This document shows, one piece after another, positions 22,765 through 33,120 of a stretch of DNA of 64,000 nt (the first letter of the stretch is position 1; the number at the start of each line of letters is the position of its first letter). The stretch is taken from contig NC_060062.1 in the NCBI RefSeq assembly GCF_020283565.1, forward strand, positions 27,960,251 to 28,024,250. Reading direction: 5' to 3'. Source of the stretch: Trifolium pratense. Its lineage: Eukaryota; Streptophyta; Magnoliopsida; Fabales; Fabaceae. The translations under genes were made by a program, and so were the position numbers. The notes under the pieces are model-generated. The model worked only from the letters and a program-made list of their open reading frames with translations, was not told the DNA's origin and made no database searches.

Positions 22765-22938
22765 TGTTAGATAATAATATTATTAGGGCTTTAAGTATTG
22801 GGCTTTATATGTTAGTAGTTTAGTAGTCCATTAGGAATTATTATAAATTATTTTGTAATCCTTATTTTGTCAAGTAATCTCATTGTAATATTATTGAAAC
22901 CCTAGCCGTCACTTTGTGTTTCTCTCTGAACTTTAACA
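22765..22938 (+). repeat. 5' LTR of the TRIM element
   Basis: 174 bp, TG...CA, identical to the copy at 24119-24292 except at two positions (an A/G near the start and a G/C near the end). Confidence 0.92.
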
Positions 22939-23580
22939 TGGTATCTAGAGCAAGGTTCGATCCGCCTTGAACTATTTGTCGCTTCCGCTTTCGAATTCCC
23001 AAAAGATTGGGAATATATTTGTTGCCGAAAATCTGATGAGAATGAATATATTTGTTCTGTTGAATTTGTGCTGCTGCGTTTTTGGGTCTCTCTTGATGTG
23101 ATTTTCCGTTGCGGTTGATTTTAGCATGTGTTCTGCAAACAAATGTGAGTGTGTCGATATTGTTCTTTTTGGTGGCCACAAAGTGCTTATGTCTCATAGT
23201 TTCGTTGCTTTTTGATTTAGTTGGTGTAGTAGATTTATTGCTTTGATTGTGTTTTTTGTTGTTGGACTTGCAACTTTTGTTTTTTGCATGTTACATGATA
23301 GTAGAAACAAGGGTGATACTGGTATAATACTGTGTGGTGGTTGAGTTGATTTTATTTTGGTCTTTTGTACATGTCTTGGTTCTGTTTTTCTGGACTGATT
23401 TTGGATCTTTTGTTTTTGTGGTTCAGTTTCGTTTGATTTGATTTGGTTCTGACCGAATTGGTTTTGTTTTGTTATGGTTGGTTTTGTTTGGTTCTGTCTG
23501 GTGAGTTAAGATAGTACTCACAATCTGTCTGTCTGGTGTCTGTCTGGTGAGCGAAAGCTCGCAATCTGAAATTTGAATCC

Positions 23581-23905
23581 GGTGAGGGAATACTCACATT
23601 GAATCCGGTGAGAGAATACTCACATTGAATCCGGTGAAGGAATACTCACATTGAATCCGGTGAGGGAATACTCACATTGAATCCGGTGAGGGAATACTCA
23701 CATTGAATCACATTGAATCCGGTGAGGGAATACTCACAATTTGAAATTTGAATCCGGTGAGAGAATACTCACATTGAATCCGGTGAGGGAATACTCACAT
23801 TGAATCCGGTGAGGGAATACTCACATTGAATCCGGTGAGGGAATACTCACATTGAATCCGGTGAGGGAATACTCACATTGAATCCGGTGAAGGAATACTC
23901 ACAAT
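23581..23905 (+). repeat. 26-bp tandem hairpin array in the TRIM interior
   Basis: Twelve copies of a 26-bp unit, of the form GGTGAGGGAATACTCAC plus ATTGAATCC, run almost without a break. Each unit holds GTGAG...CTCAC, able to form a small hairpin. Two diverged relatives lie at about 23500 and 23546. Two irregular spacers occur near 23707 and 23740. Confidence 0.93.
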
Positions 23906-24118
23906 TCGAAGTCTGAAATCTGAAGAAGTTGAATTTGAAGCTATTAGTTAATTTAGTTTATTTTCGGGTTGATTTGTAACAAGCTCAAAGCTTAGTACGC
24001 TTTAGCTTGAGGGGTAGTATTAGAAATAAAATATTTAGTTTGAGTAGTTTGATTTTCGTTTTTTGTTTGACAAACTCTCGATGATTATCTGATAATGCAT
24101 CGTGAGTTTGAGGGGAAG

Positions 24119-24292
24119 TGTTAGATAATAATATTATTGGGGCTTTAAGTATTGGGCTTTATATGTTAGTAGTTTAGTAGTCCATTAGGAATTATTATAA
24201 ATTATTTTGTAATCCTTATTTTGTCAAGTAATCTCATTGTAATATTATTGAAACCCTAGCCGTCACTTTGTCTTTCTCTCTGAACTTTAACA
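24119..24292 (+). repeat. 3' LTR of the TRIM element
   Basis: 174 bp, directly after the purine tract and directly before the CATAT target duplication. Confidence 0.92.
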
Positions 24293-24753
24293 CATATCAT
24301 GTAAAATTTTAAGTGACTTGTAACTTCGATTAATCACACCTCCAATATAATTTCTTTTTTATTTGGTCTTAACTCTTCATCTAGAAAAATATTTATATTC
24401 GTAAATTTATTAGGTCAACCACTTTTGTTAGAAATTACTACTAAATTAGCATCCAAAACACCAACAAAACAAATCTCATTAACATTACCAAGTGGTTAAT
24501 TAGCCTAAGTTAAAGTTAAATGGAGGATCAATTATCGGAACCATTTATTTTAAGAACCAAAAATTTAAAATCAAAGAATCTTATTAGTAGGGCACAACTC
24601 ATAAGCATAGATTATTTATGATGATGATGATAATTACAAAACTAGCCACAACTCCTCTATTTTGTACAATACAGACATTCAACATGGCATAATATAAATA
24701 CATTACCTAAAAAATAGAGACTTCAATTTTATGTTTCAATCATGCAACTGAAA

Positions 24754-24900
24754 CATGGTTTAGTGGTGATTGGTGTTGAACTTGATAGGAAGGACCATGA
24801 TTCGATCCCCCCACGAAACTGCGATCGGGAGGAGGCTGAACCACTTGATGTCATAGTTGACCCCCGAACCAGATTAAACCGGTGGTGAAAGCCATAAAAA
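24754..24900 (+). mobile_element. SINE (same family as 21465-21620), plus copy
   Basis: The start GGTTTAGTGGTGATTGGTG, B-box-like ATTCGATCCCCCC and end CCGGTGGTGAAAGCC plus A-tail match the minus copy. Flanks AACTGAAA and AACTAAAA may be a worn target duplication. It lies just downstream of the HEMA stop codon. Confidence 0.75.
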
Positions 24901-24983
24901 ACTAAAAGAGTGAGTATTTTTCTCTTTCATAAGAAAAATAAATGAGTGTAATAATCAATGTAAATGGTCTCATATTAATCTCT

Positions 24984-27421
24984 CTATGGTTTTTGCTCCA
25001 CCTTAGCTCTAATCTTCTGTTCCAAAACAGAAATCTCAGTTTCAAGACTAAACATTCTATTCAAAGCATGCATATTCTCAAGTGTCTCACTCAAAGTCCT
25101 ACTATCACTTCCATCACATCTTAAATGTTGCATTGGACCATGAAGCATTTTATTCACAATCCCTTTACTAAGATCATCCACAGCTTTTTGTGTTTTCTTA
25201 TTAATATCATCACCCATTTTGCCTAAACATTTCTCAAGCTCAGCAACCCTTAATCTTTCAGCATAAGCCCTTAATTTCTTAATGGTAGGAACAGTTTCTA
25301 ATGAGTCTCTCCATGCTTCAAATTGTGTCGATTCTTCGTCGATAATTACTTGTGCTTCCATTGCTTTTCTTAACCTATCTTCTTTGTTAGCAGCTACAAC
25401 CTCTTTAAGATCATCAACATTGTAAACTTTCACAGACTCAATGTCATTGACACATGAACCGACGTTTCTCGGAACAGAAATGTCGACAAAGAGGCGTTTC
25501 TGTCCGACTTCTTCGCTTGCTAAAGGAAGTTCATTAACATGTTCTTTCAAAATCAAAGGATTCTCTGATGCAGTGCTGGTGAAAACTACATCTGCTTCGC
25601 CGACACATTCGAACATTTCCGAAAGCGGTCTGTAGATTATCTCAACATCACTCATTTCTTCGCGGATCGCTGCGACTCTCTCTTCGGTTCGATTAACAAC
25701 TACCATCTTCTTACACCCTTTTGCAACTAAATGCTTAATCACAAGCTTCCCCATTTTTCCAGCTCCGATAACTAGCATTCTTGCATTTCCATGTGAGGCT
25801 TGATCAGGTAACTTCATCAAGGCCAATTCAACCGCAGCCGAACTCACGGAAACTGCGCCGGCCGCAATGTTAGTCTCAGTTCGGACCCTTTTACCGACGG
25901 TGATTGCGTGCTTGAATAGACCACTGATGTTTCTTCCAAAGCCATTAACTCCTTGTCCTGCTTTCACAACTTGCTTGACTTGTGAAAGGATTTGACCTTC
26001 TCCCATTACAAGAGAATCAAGTCCTGCTGATACTTCAAAAATGTGATGTGTTGCATCTTTGTTGTATAGCAAAAATAGGTACTTTGAAAGCTCTGATGCA
26101 GGTATACCACTTGTCTGCAAAACAAAAATAGAATAAGAATAAATAAACAGCTTAATTAAATGCTTATTATATAAGTGTTTATGTATACGCTATTTCTATA
26201 GCAAAAGATAAAATAAAGTGAAACTATTCTATTATAGGCTATAAGCTGTTTCCATAAGCTATCTTGTAGAGCTTACAAGTATAAAATGAAAACAGCTTAT
26301 AGATAAGTCATAAGTTGTTTCCATAAGATCTTTCAAATGGTCTCACAAGTGTTTTTGTCAAAAGATAAACTCGAATAAGTTAATACTCAGATAGAGAAGT
26401 GAACATACATTTGACATCCATTCAGTGACTTCTTTGACACCGCGGTGTTGAGAAAGTGCAACAACGTATATTTCCATTCTGTTGCATGTGCTCAGAACAG
26501 CTGCTTCTTCAATATGATTCAGATTACAAAGCTCACCAATGGCTCTAGGCCATTCTGCTTCTGGTATGGCAAGTTTCTCACGCATTTCGACCGGCGTAGT
26601 ATGAACACTTAGCCCAATTACCACAATGCTGCTCTTTTCCTTTGTGTATCCTATTGAAATTCAATTTCATAAAGTCAGTTTCATGTGTTTTTTTTTAATC
26701 ATGTTACAAGTGTGAAGTATTCACTAGCTTCGCTAATGACTAATATCTGTCGAAGAACCTAACTAAGCATTTTGACTAATATCTGCCGAGGAATCTGACT
26801 AACCATTTTATGTCATGTTATTCAATTTTTAACATGTACCAAAACATAATAAAGTGTGCATGTTCTGTTGATATTCCATTTTTAGCAAGACGTCGTGAAT
26901 CGTTAATCATCCACCGAACGTAATTAACCACAGCTTTGAATGTTATTAACCATAATTTTGTAAGTCATTAACCACAACTTTTCAATTATACATGACATTC
27001 CTAGACTGTGTAAAATATACATGATTTTCATATATTCAGATGGATAGATGATATCCGGCAACAACGAATCAGATTAAACTGGTGGTGAAAGCCAAAAAAA
27101 TAAAATAAAATAACACAGTTCTTAAGTCTTAAGCATATGACAGAACCATTCATTATTAACTAAAAACAAGTTAAAAAATGACTTACTATCAGCAGCAGAA
27201 GTTTTAAGCTGTTGTAGAGCAGAAACAGAGTTAGCATTATCAGAAGACGAAGCCTCACATCGAATAATTGAACCTCTCTGACACTGAACAAGGCTCTTTC
27301 TGTTTCTACCAAAGAATGATAGATGAGTAGTAACATAAGATAATGATGAAGAAGAAGAAGAACAATATTTGATGAACAAAGGTTCCAATTTTGGACCATA
27401 GAAACTAGTTGAAACAGCCAT
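24984..27421 (-). CDS. HEMA: glutamyl-tRNA reductase, plastid (HEMA)
   Basis: Three exons on the minus strand: 27187-27421, 26409-26650 and 24984-26114. They join in frame to 535 aa, close to the usual 540. The enzyme reduces Glu-tRNA(Glu) to glutamate-1-semialdehyde with NADPH, the first committed step to chlorophyll and heme, in the stroma. Residues 1 to about 60 are a Ser-rich transit peptide. The catalytic domain starts at about 87 ([20 protein letters not shown]), with the nucleophile Cys134 in [11 protein letters not shown]. The NADPH site is GAGKMG at 276-281, with VVNRTEER after it. The C-terminal dimerisation helix carries [10 protein letters not shown]. The N-terminal region after the transit peptide, where plant forms respond to heme and FLU-type control, is also present. 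No lesion was seen. Which HEMA paralogue it is cannot be told here. Intron 1 carries SINE fragments and intron 2 a TTATAAGCTGTTT-type repeat. Confidence 0.96.
27066..27112 (+). mobile_element. 3' fragment of the SINE family, HEMA intron 1
   Basis: CAGATTAAACTGGTGGTGAA plus AGCC and an A-rich (AAAAT)n tail match the 3' end of the SINEs at 21465 and 24754. It is 5'-truncated and lies antisense inside the HEMA intron. Confidence 0.65.
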
Positions 27422-28218
27422 TGTTGTTAGTGTTAGAGAATAATAATGAGGTTGGTATTGTTAGTTGAAGCTAAAACTGTGTTTGTGTTTGTGTATGTTT
27501 TGGTTTGGTTTGGTTTTTGGAATTTTTGTGTGGAAATGAATGATGATGTTGCAAATTAAGGATGTGGCGTATGGAAAGTTTTTGGAAGTATTTGAAAGGG
27601 TGTGATTTCTCTGTGTTCTGATTGGTTAGCGAGGACACGTTTTATCCACACTCCTTTCCTTCCCAATCTTCCTATCTTAGGCTCTCTTATTTTCATCCTT
27701 CAATTCCCTCATGATCCATCTCTATCTCGATATGAATTTCATGAATATACACAAAAAAAAAAAAAAAATTAGAATTTTGCTTTTGCTAGCTCAACTTATA
27801 AAATTGGCATGTAAGGTGAAGATTAATTTTATTTATAAATTTTAAAATTGAGAGTTAGACTTATTTCAACTTTATAAAAACGGCTAAGTTAAATGGATTC
27901 TCTATCAACCTACTTAACTAAAAATATCAAATAGGAAATGAAATTTCATACGTTCATAGTAAGTTGAGGGATGTTTATATTTTATAAATATATATTTAGA
28001 CTATCTCGTAATCGATGTGATACTTCTTAATAATAAATATATTTTTAGGTCATCATTTAATTAATGTGAGATTTTTGTAGATATAAATAGTGGGTAGTCG
28101 AATAGTGGAAATTTAATAGCAAGCGGTGGTGGTCCAATGAATCTTGGATAGACTCTAAAACTATCTCAGAATTTTATATTGGGTCTAATTTAACCTTACA
28201 AAACTGATTTGTAAGAAG
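27422..28218. other. HEMA upstream region; then dispersed repeat remnants
   Basis: The first 200 bp holds the HEMA leader and likely promoter (minus). From about 27790 to 28210 motifs such as CAACTTATAAAATTGGCATG and TTACAAAACTGATTTGTAAG recur, typical of a decayed legume repeat. No coding frame is supported. Confidence 0.4.
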
Positions 28219-28887
28219 GAGAAATTCTTGTGTGAGTCATCACCTAAGCATTAATGGTTACACACAACCAATCAAATGATTACAAGTAATTAATAGTAAA
28301 GTCATTTTATAATAAATAATTATTAGTAATTAATGAAGTAGTAATTAAAACTAAATCTCTAAAAATAATGAAAGAAATAATAATAATAAAAACACGCGTG
28401 CACTTTAATTTTTTATTTATCAATCCCTCATATTTTTTTGTTCCAAAAACTCAAATTTTTTTTTTCGTTTATTTCTTGTTCCATTTTTTTTTTGCATTAT
28501 TCCTTTATATTTTAAGTTTAACAAGGTAAAGGATGTTTTAATTTATATTATACATTTATACTGTAACAAAAAAAAATTATACATTTATACTACAATTTTT
28601 TTTGACGAATTTATAATACAATATTATTCTTCTAATATTTGTTAAATTGAGTTTTACTAACGGTTGTTAGTTGAATTTAAGTTATGGTTATAGTTTGTAC
28701 ATATTCATATATCTATGTTTTGTAATGTCAAATTTTGAACTTATAACTTATGGCTTGTTTAACTACCCACTATTTTTTTTTTTACAAAACGGGCTATAAT
28801 AGTTTGTATAGTCCCTAAATTTCCAAAACACATAGAAATAATAGTATACAAATAATTGGAACAAAGAAATAAAAAATTAAAGCTATT

Positions 28888-28974
28888 AGGTTTAGTTTAG
28901 TAGTGAGGGGTTTGGGTAATAAAGTACAGGTACTGGGTTCGATTCCCATATCATTGTAAACTAAAAAAAAAAAA
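28888..28974 (+). mobile_element. short SINE
   Basis: An 87-bp body with B box GGTTCGATTCCC (28936-28947) and a 12-base A-tail. A-rich flanks (AAAATTAAA) on both sides could be a target duplication but are low complexity. Confidence 0.6.
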
Positions 28975-29174
28975 TTAAAAAAGAGAGCTTAATTAGTTTG
29001 TAGCAAATTAAAAAAAAAAAGATTAGTTGGAATGAAAAAAATATGACCGATTATAATTTTTTTTATAAAGTGAACATTTTTTTTCTTTCCTTATTTGATT
29101 AGTTTGTAGCAAATAAAAAAAAAAAAAAAAGATTAGTTGGAATGAAAAAAATATGACCGATAATATTTTTTTTT

Positions 29175-30326
29175 AGGGTAAATGATCATTTACCCCCTTG
29201 CAAAACAAGTGACTATGCAAATTTGCTGATGTGGCTTGTACACGTGGAAAAAATTATTTATATTTATTTTTTTAATTCTACGTCAGATAATATTTTTTTC
29301 AAAAAAACAATTTAATTTTTTTTCCTACAAAATTAAAAAAACGATTTTTTTTCCAAAATAAAAAATCCTACAAAAGAAATTTAAATTTTTTTTCCTACAA
29401 AATAAAAAAAAAAACGAATTTTCTTATTTATTTTTTTTTTCAAAAATAAAAAAATCCTACAAATCAAATTTTTTTCCTACAAAATTTTAAAAAAATTTCC
29501 TACAAATAAATTTTTTCCGTACAAAATTATTATTTTTTCCCTAAAATTAAAAAACAAATTTTCTTATTTTGCTCCCAAATAAAGTTTATTTCCAAAATAA
29601 AGCTTTTAAAGATTTATTTTCAAATCTTTTTGAATTAAAAAAAAAAAAGAATGTTCGCCTGAGTCGTTTGCTTACACCGTCGTGATTGTATTCATCGTCG
29701 TCTTCTACTTCGTTGTTGTCTTATGCTTCTTTCTATTTTTCTAGTTCTAGGGCAAATGGTTTTGGTAGAAGAGAAAAACATGAATCAAACTTATTTTTCT
29801 ATTTTTTTTTAATTCAAAGAGATTAACAAAAAAAAAATAAAGTTTTGTTTTTAAAAAATAAATATTAATGTTTTTTTTAATTCAAAAAAATTTGAAAATA
29901 AATCTTTCAAATTTTTATTTTAGAAATAAACTTTATTTCGGAGTAAATCTTTATTTTGAGAGCAAAATAAAAAAGTTATTTATTTATTTTTTTTGGAAAT
30001 TTTTAAAATTCGCTTCGGAATTTTTTTTAAAAAAATTTTGGGGAAAAAAATAAAAACATTCGGTTTTTTATTTTGAAGGAAAAAAAATTATTTTTCATTT
30101 TTAAAAAATGTTATCTGACGTGGAATTTAAAAAATAAATATAAATGATTTTTTCCACTTGGTCAAGCCACATCAGCAGATTTGCACAGTCACATGTCCTG
30201 CTGTACATCCAGGGGGCAAAATGAGGGAATCTAAATTTTGCAGAGGGGTAAATAGAAAAAAAATCTGCATAGGGGGGTAAACGAAAATTTACTTATTTTG
30301 CATGGGGGTAAATGATCATTTACCCT
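29175..30326. mobile_element. nested long-TIR (foldback) element
   Basis: Both ends carry GGGTAAATGATCATTTACCC, itself a palindrome, and inverted similarity goes on for about 120 bp (GCTGATGTGGC, CACGTGGAAAAA, CTACGTCAGATAA and their complements). T-runs flank both sides. The centre is A/T-rich and non-coding, apart from chance frames. Confidence 0.75.
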
Positions 30327-30790
30327 TTTTTTTTATAAAGTGAACATTTTTTTTCTTTCCTTATTTAATTTGTAGAGATTTATTTTATTTACTACTATAT
30401 TAATTACTTGTAATCATTTGATTGGTTGTGTGTAATCATTAATGCTTAGGTGAGGACTCATACAAGAATTTCTCTGTAAGATGATGATCGCTTTTACTTT
30501 ATTTATTTACATAGGGATAGCTCCAACTTATAAATATGTTTTTCAGGTCATTTTGTAAATCAATGGACTATTAACAGCATAAATATATATTAAATTAAGA
30601 CACATGCTAACAAATTTTATGAGTATTTGTTAAAGAATCAAATAGAAAAATATTAGTTAAAAAAAAATTTAAAATTCAAAGAATTAAATATACTGTTTTC
30701 AAAATAAATTTTTTATCTTTAAAATATGTCATATGTTAATTTGTGTAAAATAATGACATTCTTTTAGAGGCAAAGGGAATATTATGTTAA

Positions 30791-31289
30791 GAGTGAAATG
30801 TCAAACACTCCCCTAAAATTTCAAAATTCGTCAAATATCCTCCTGAAATTTAAAAATAGGCAAATTTCCGCTGAAATTGTAAAACGTCAATCAAATTGCC
30901 CCATTGCTCTGTTTACTCCGTCTATTTTGGGCATTCAAAAGCACATTGTTTGATCTTTCAACCTCCTTGCAACCAGGTGAATAACAAGGAACCAAAACAG
31001 CAATACTATCATCACCAGAATCATCCACATCATCATTATCATTGCTTTCAAAATCAGAACCAAGAGGTTCTAACCACCCAATAGATCAATCCGAGTCATC
31101 AGATTTAGAACCAGACAAGAAACACCAATCACCAACATCATATTCTTTATCAATTCTTGTCTCATCCATCTTTTTCTCATCAAAATAGACGGGGTAAACA
31201 AAGCAGGGAACAATTTAATTGACGTTTTACAATTTTAGAGAGGTATTTGCCTATTTCCAAATTTCAAGGAGGTATTTGGCATTTCACTC
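30791..31289. mobile_element. MULE-type MITE carrying gene-like sequence (Pack-MULE candidate)
   Basis: The ends GAGTGAAATG and CATTTCACTC are flanked by the perfect 10-bp repeat ATTATGTTAA (30781-30790 and 31290-31299; nine bases plus a chance match, or ten). The TIRs extend 120-140 bp. The roughly 240-bp interior does not look like TIR sequence. On the minus strand it reads as an open, acidic frame with GSDFESNDNDDVDDSGDDS followed by LVPCY, broken by one stop. This may be a captured host exon. Confidence 0.75.
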
Positions 31290-31299
31290 ATTATGTTAA

Positions 31300-31965
31300 T
31301 TTTGTAATCATTATGTTATATGTACGAAGTTTCCATCATCATTTAATAGCATCTCATTTTTGTCGAGAAAGTCTTGTAAGTACAACTCATTTGGTAACTA
31401 CATGACATTGATTTGCACAGAAATGAGTTCGAATCTAGGCAGAGGCGAATCTAGGAGGAGGGGAGGCAGGCGATCTTCTTAAATTTGCATATATCTTGTA
31501 TTTTTTTTCTTTACGCACCCTGAAAATTTCTTCTTGCACTGATGATCCACTTTTTCTCACAAAGTAAAATTAAAAACCGAAGAAACATAAATGGTGTAAG
31601 CACTATCCATTTCCATTTCATGAGAATGGCACATTTAAATTGTTCTAAATTTTCACCTGAAGGCCACCATCGAATTTTGGTTTGCAAACGTTGCTCCAAA
31701 AACGTAAAGGAAGAGAATCGATACTGTATGGTAGGAAAGAAGTTGCATTCAAAAAAATCAATTACAATATAAGAAATTTGTAGTACCTAGTAAAAACCAA
31801 GCCGCCCATGCTTAAAAACCTGCCACCTGTCCAAAATAGGGGTATTTGTTTTCCAAAAAAATTGAAACTGAACTAACACTTGAGGGAACTAAGCCATATA
31901 GTCTCCTAACTAAGCCATATTTGTGTTTTGTGAGACAAAAGGTAACTAATTTTGCAAGCCAACCA
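31300..31965. other. no gene recognised
   Basis: This is the left flank of the large copia element. GAGTTCGAATCTA near 31425 resembles a pol III B box. The Helitron that ends at 60234 may begin here or further left, but no 5' terminus was recognised. Confidence 0.35.
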
Positions 31966-33050
31966 TGTTGGAACAAAATTGATTTAAAAATGTTTGCCCC
32001 TAAATCTATTAAGGTTTTGATGATAACAAAGTATTAATAAACAATTGGAAGTACTAAAAATTTAATTTAAGTGTGCAGGACTTAGATTCAATTAAGCTCT
32101 GATTAATGATCAGAAGATAAGGACTTCAGAAGTTTGTAAGCGATCAGAAGATTGTGAGACTCAGAAGTTGTAATCTTCAGACGATGAAGTCTTCAGAACT
32201 TCTTAAGGTCTTAGCTTCATCAAACTCTGATGATCTTCTTGAAGTTTGTAAAGATTCTCTTTTGCAAGTCAACTCTTCTACCAATGAAGAAAAGGACCTT
32301 TCAAGCCTGATCAGAACAGCTAATCTCCTTCTGTCTGTTCTCTTTTGAGAACGTGGGTCATCAGCTGTGTTAGCTGAATAAGGAAAGTCTTATCTGCAGC
32401 AGTCAAAGTACCTGAAACTCTTACTTAGTTTTGGATACAACCAAACTGCATCAAGACAAGCTGCTTGAAGACAAAAGATTATCTACTTCAACGGTCTTCT
32501 TTGCAACGACTCTTTTCTAGTCGTATATATTCTAAAGGAATCAGTTGTAATTAATATACATCAAGGATTATTAAAACGCATAAAAAAACTCTGAATTCCT
32601 CATACAAAGCTCTGAACCTCTGAACTGTGTTGTTGCACTTTTAGTTCAAATATTTAGTATTTGTTCTTCTAGGTTCTGACTAAGAGCTGTTGTATACTTT
32701 CCATTACTTTATTATATCTTGTACTTGAGGTAACTTAAGCTTGTGTGCTTAAGTGTGAAGTCTTAAGCTTGTGTGCTTGAGCAGTGTTGAGAAGTCTCTT
32801 GCTTGTGTGCTTGAGCAGTTGTAATCTTGTGTGATTATAGTGAAATCCCTTGGAAGTGCAAGGGGACTGGACTACTCTCGTTTTGTGAGAGGAACCAGTA
32901 TAATTTGCTTGTGTGATCTCTCTCTCTCTCTTAACTTGTTTTATTGTGTTATTTATCCGCTGCTGTTGTAGTTAAGTTAAGAACTTAAAAAAGTTTTAAA
33001 CTTGACTAAAACACAATTCAACCCCCCCTTCTTGTGTTTTCACACCTTCA
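31966..33050 (+). repeat. 5' LTR of the SIRE-type element (promoter)
   Basis: TGTTGGAACA...CACACCTTCA. A TATA-like TCGTATATATTC lies near 32522-32533 and would drive the genomic RNA. An internal motif, GCTTGTGTGCTTGAGCAGT and variants, repeats three to four times near 32740-32820. Confidence 0.94.
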
Positions 33051-33052
33051 AT

Positions 33053-33065
33053 TGGTATCTAGAGC
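33053..33065 (+). other. primer binding site
   Basis: TGGTATCTAGAGC starts two bases after the LTR. It is close to the plant initiator-Met tRNA complement TGGTATCAGAGC. The TRIM element at 22765 has the same 13 bases. Confidence 0.85.
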
Positions 33066-33120
33066 TCTGGTCTGTTACTTTCACTTAACAGTGAGACAGT
33101 AAAGATCTTGTGAGAACACT

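Larger units (their letters stand above)
22765..24292 (+). mobile_element. complete TRIM/non-autonomous copia-like LTR element
   Basis: Two 174-bp LTRs (TGTTAG...TTTAACA) that differ at two bases enclose a 1.18-kb interior. CATAT flanks both ends (22760-22764 and 24293-24297). The primer site TGGTATCTAGAGC (22939-22951) follows the 5' LTR, and a purine tract (GAGGGGAAG) precedes the 3' LTR. The interior has no gag or pol; it holds an array of short hairpin-forming repeats (23581-23905). It would need another element's enzymes to move. Low LTR divergence suggests a fairly recent insertion. Confidence 0.9.
28219..30474. mobile_element. MULE-type element with about 85-bp TIRs and 9-bp TSD
   Basis: The terminal inverted repeats start GAGAAATTCTTGTGTGAGTC and run for about 85 bp. 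The flanks TGTAAGAAG (28210-28218) and TGTAAGATG (30475-30483) match at eight of nine bases, as expected of a Mutator-like insertion. There is no transposase. The interior holds a SINE, a 110-bp direct duplication (the GATTAGTTGGAATG block at 29021 and 29131), and a second long-TIR element. Confidence 0.82.

Noticed and set aside
23581..23905. CRISPR-like array
   Set aside because: The 26-bp units are contiguous with no unique spacers, lie inside a plant LTR element, and the setting is eukaryotic.
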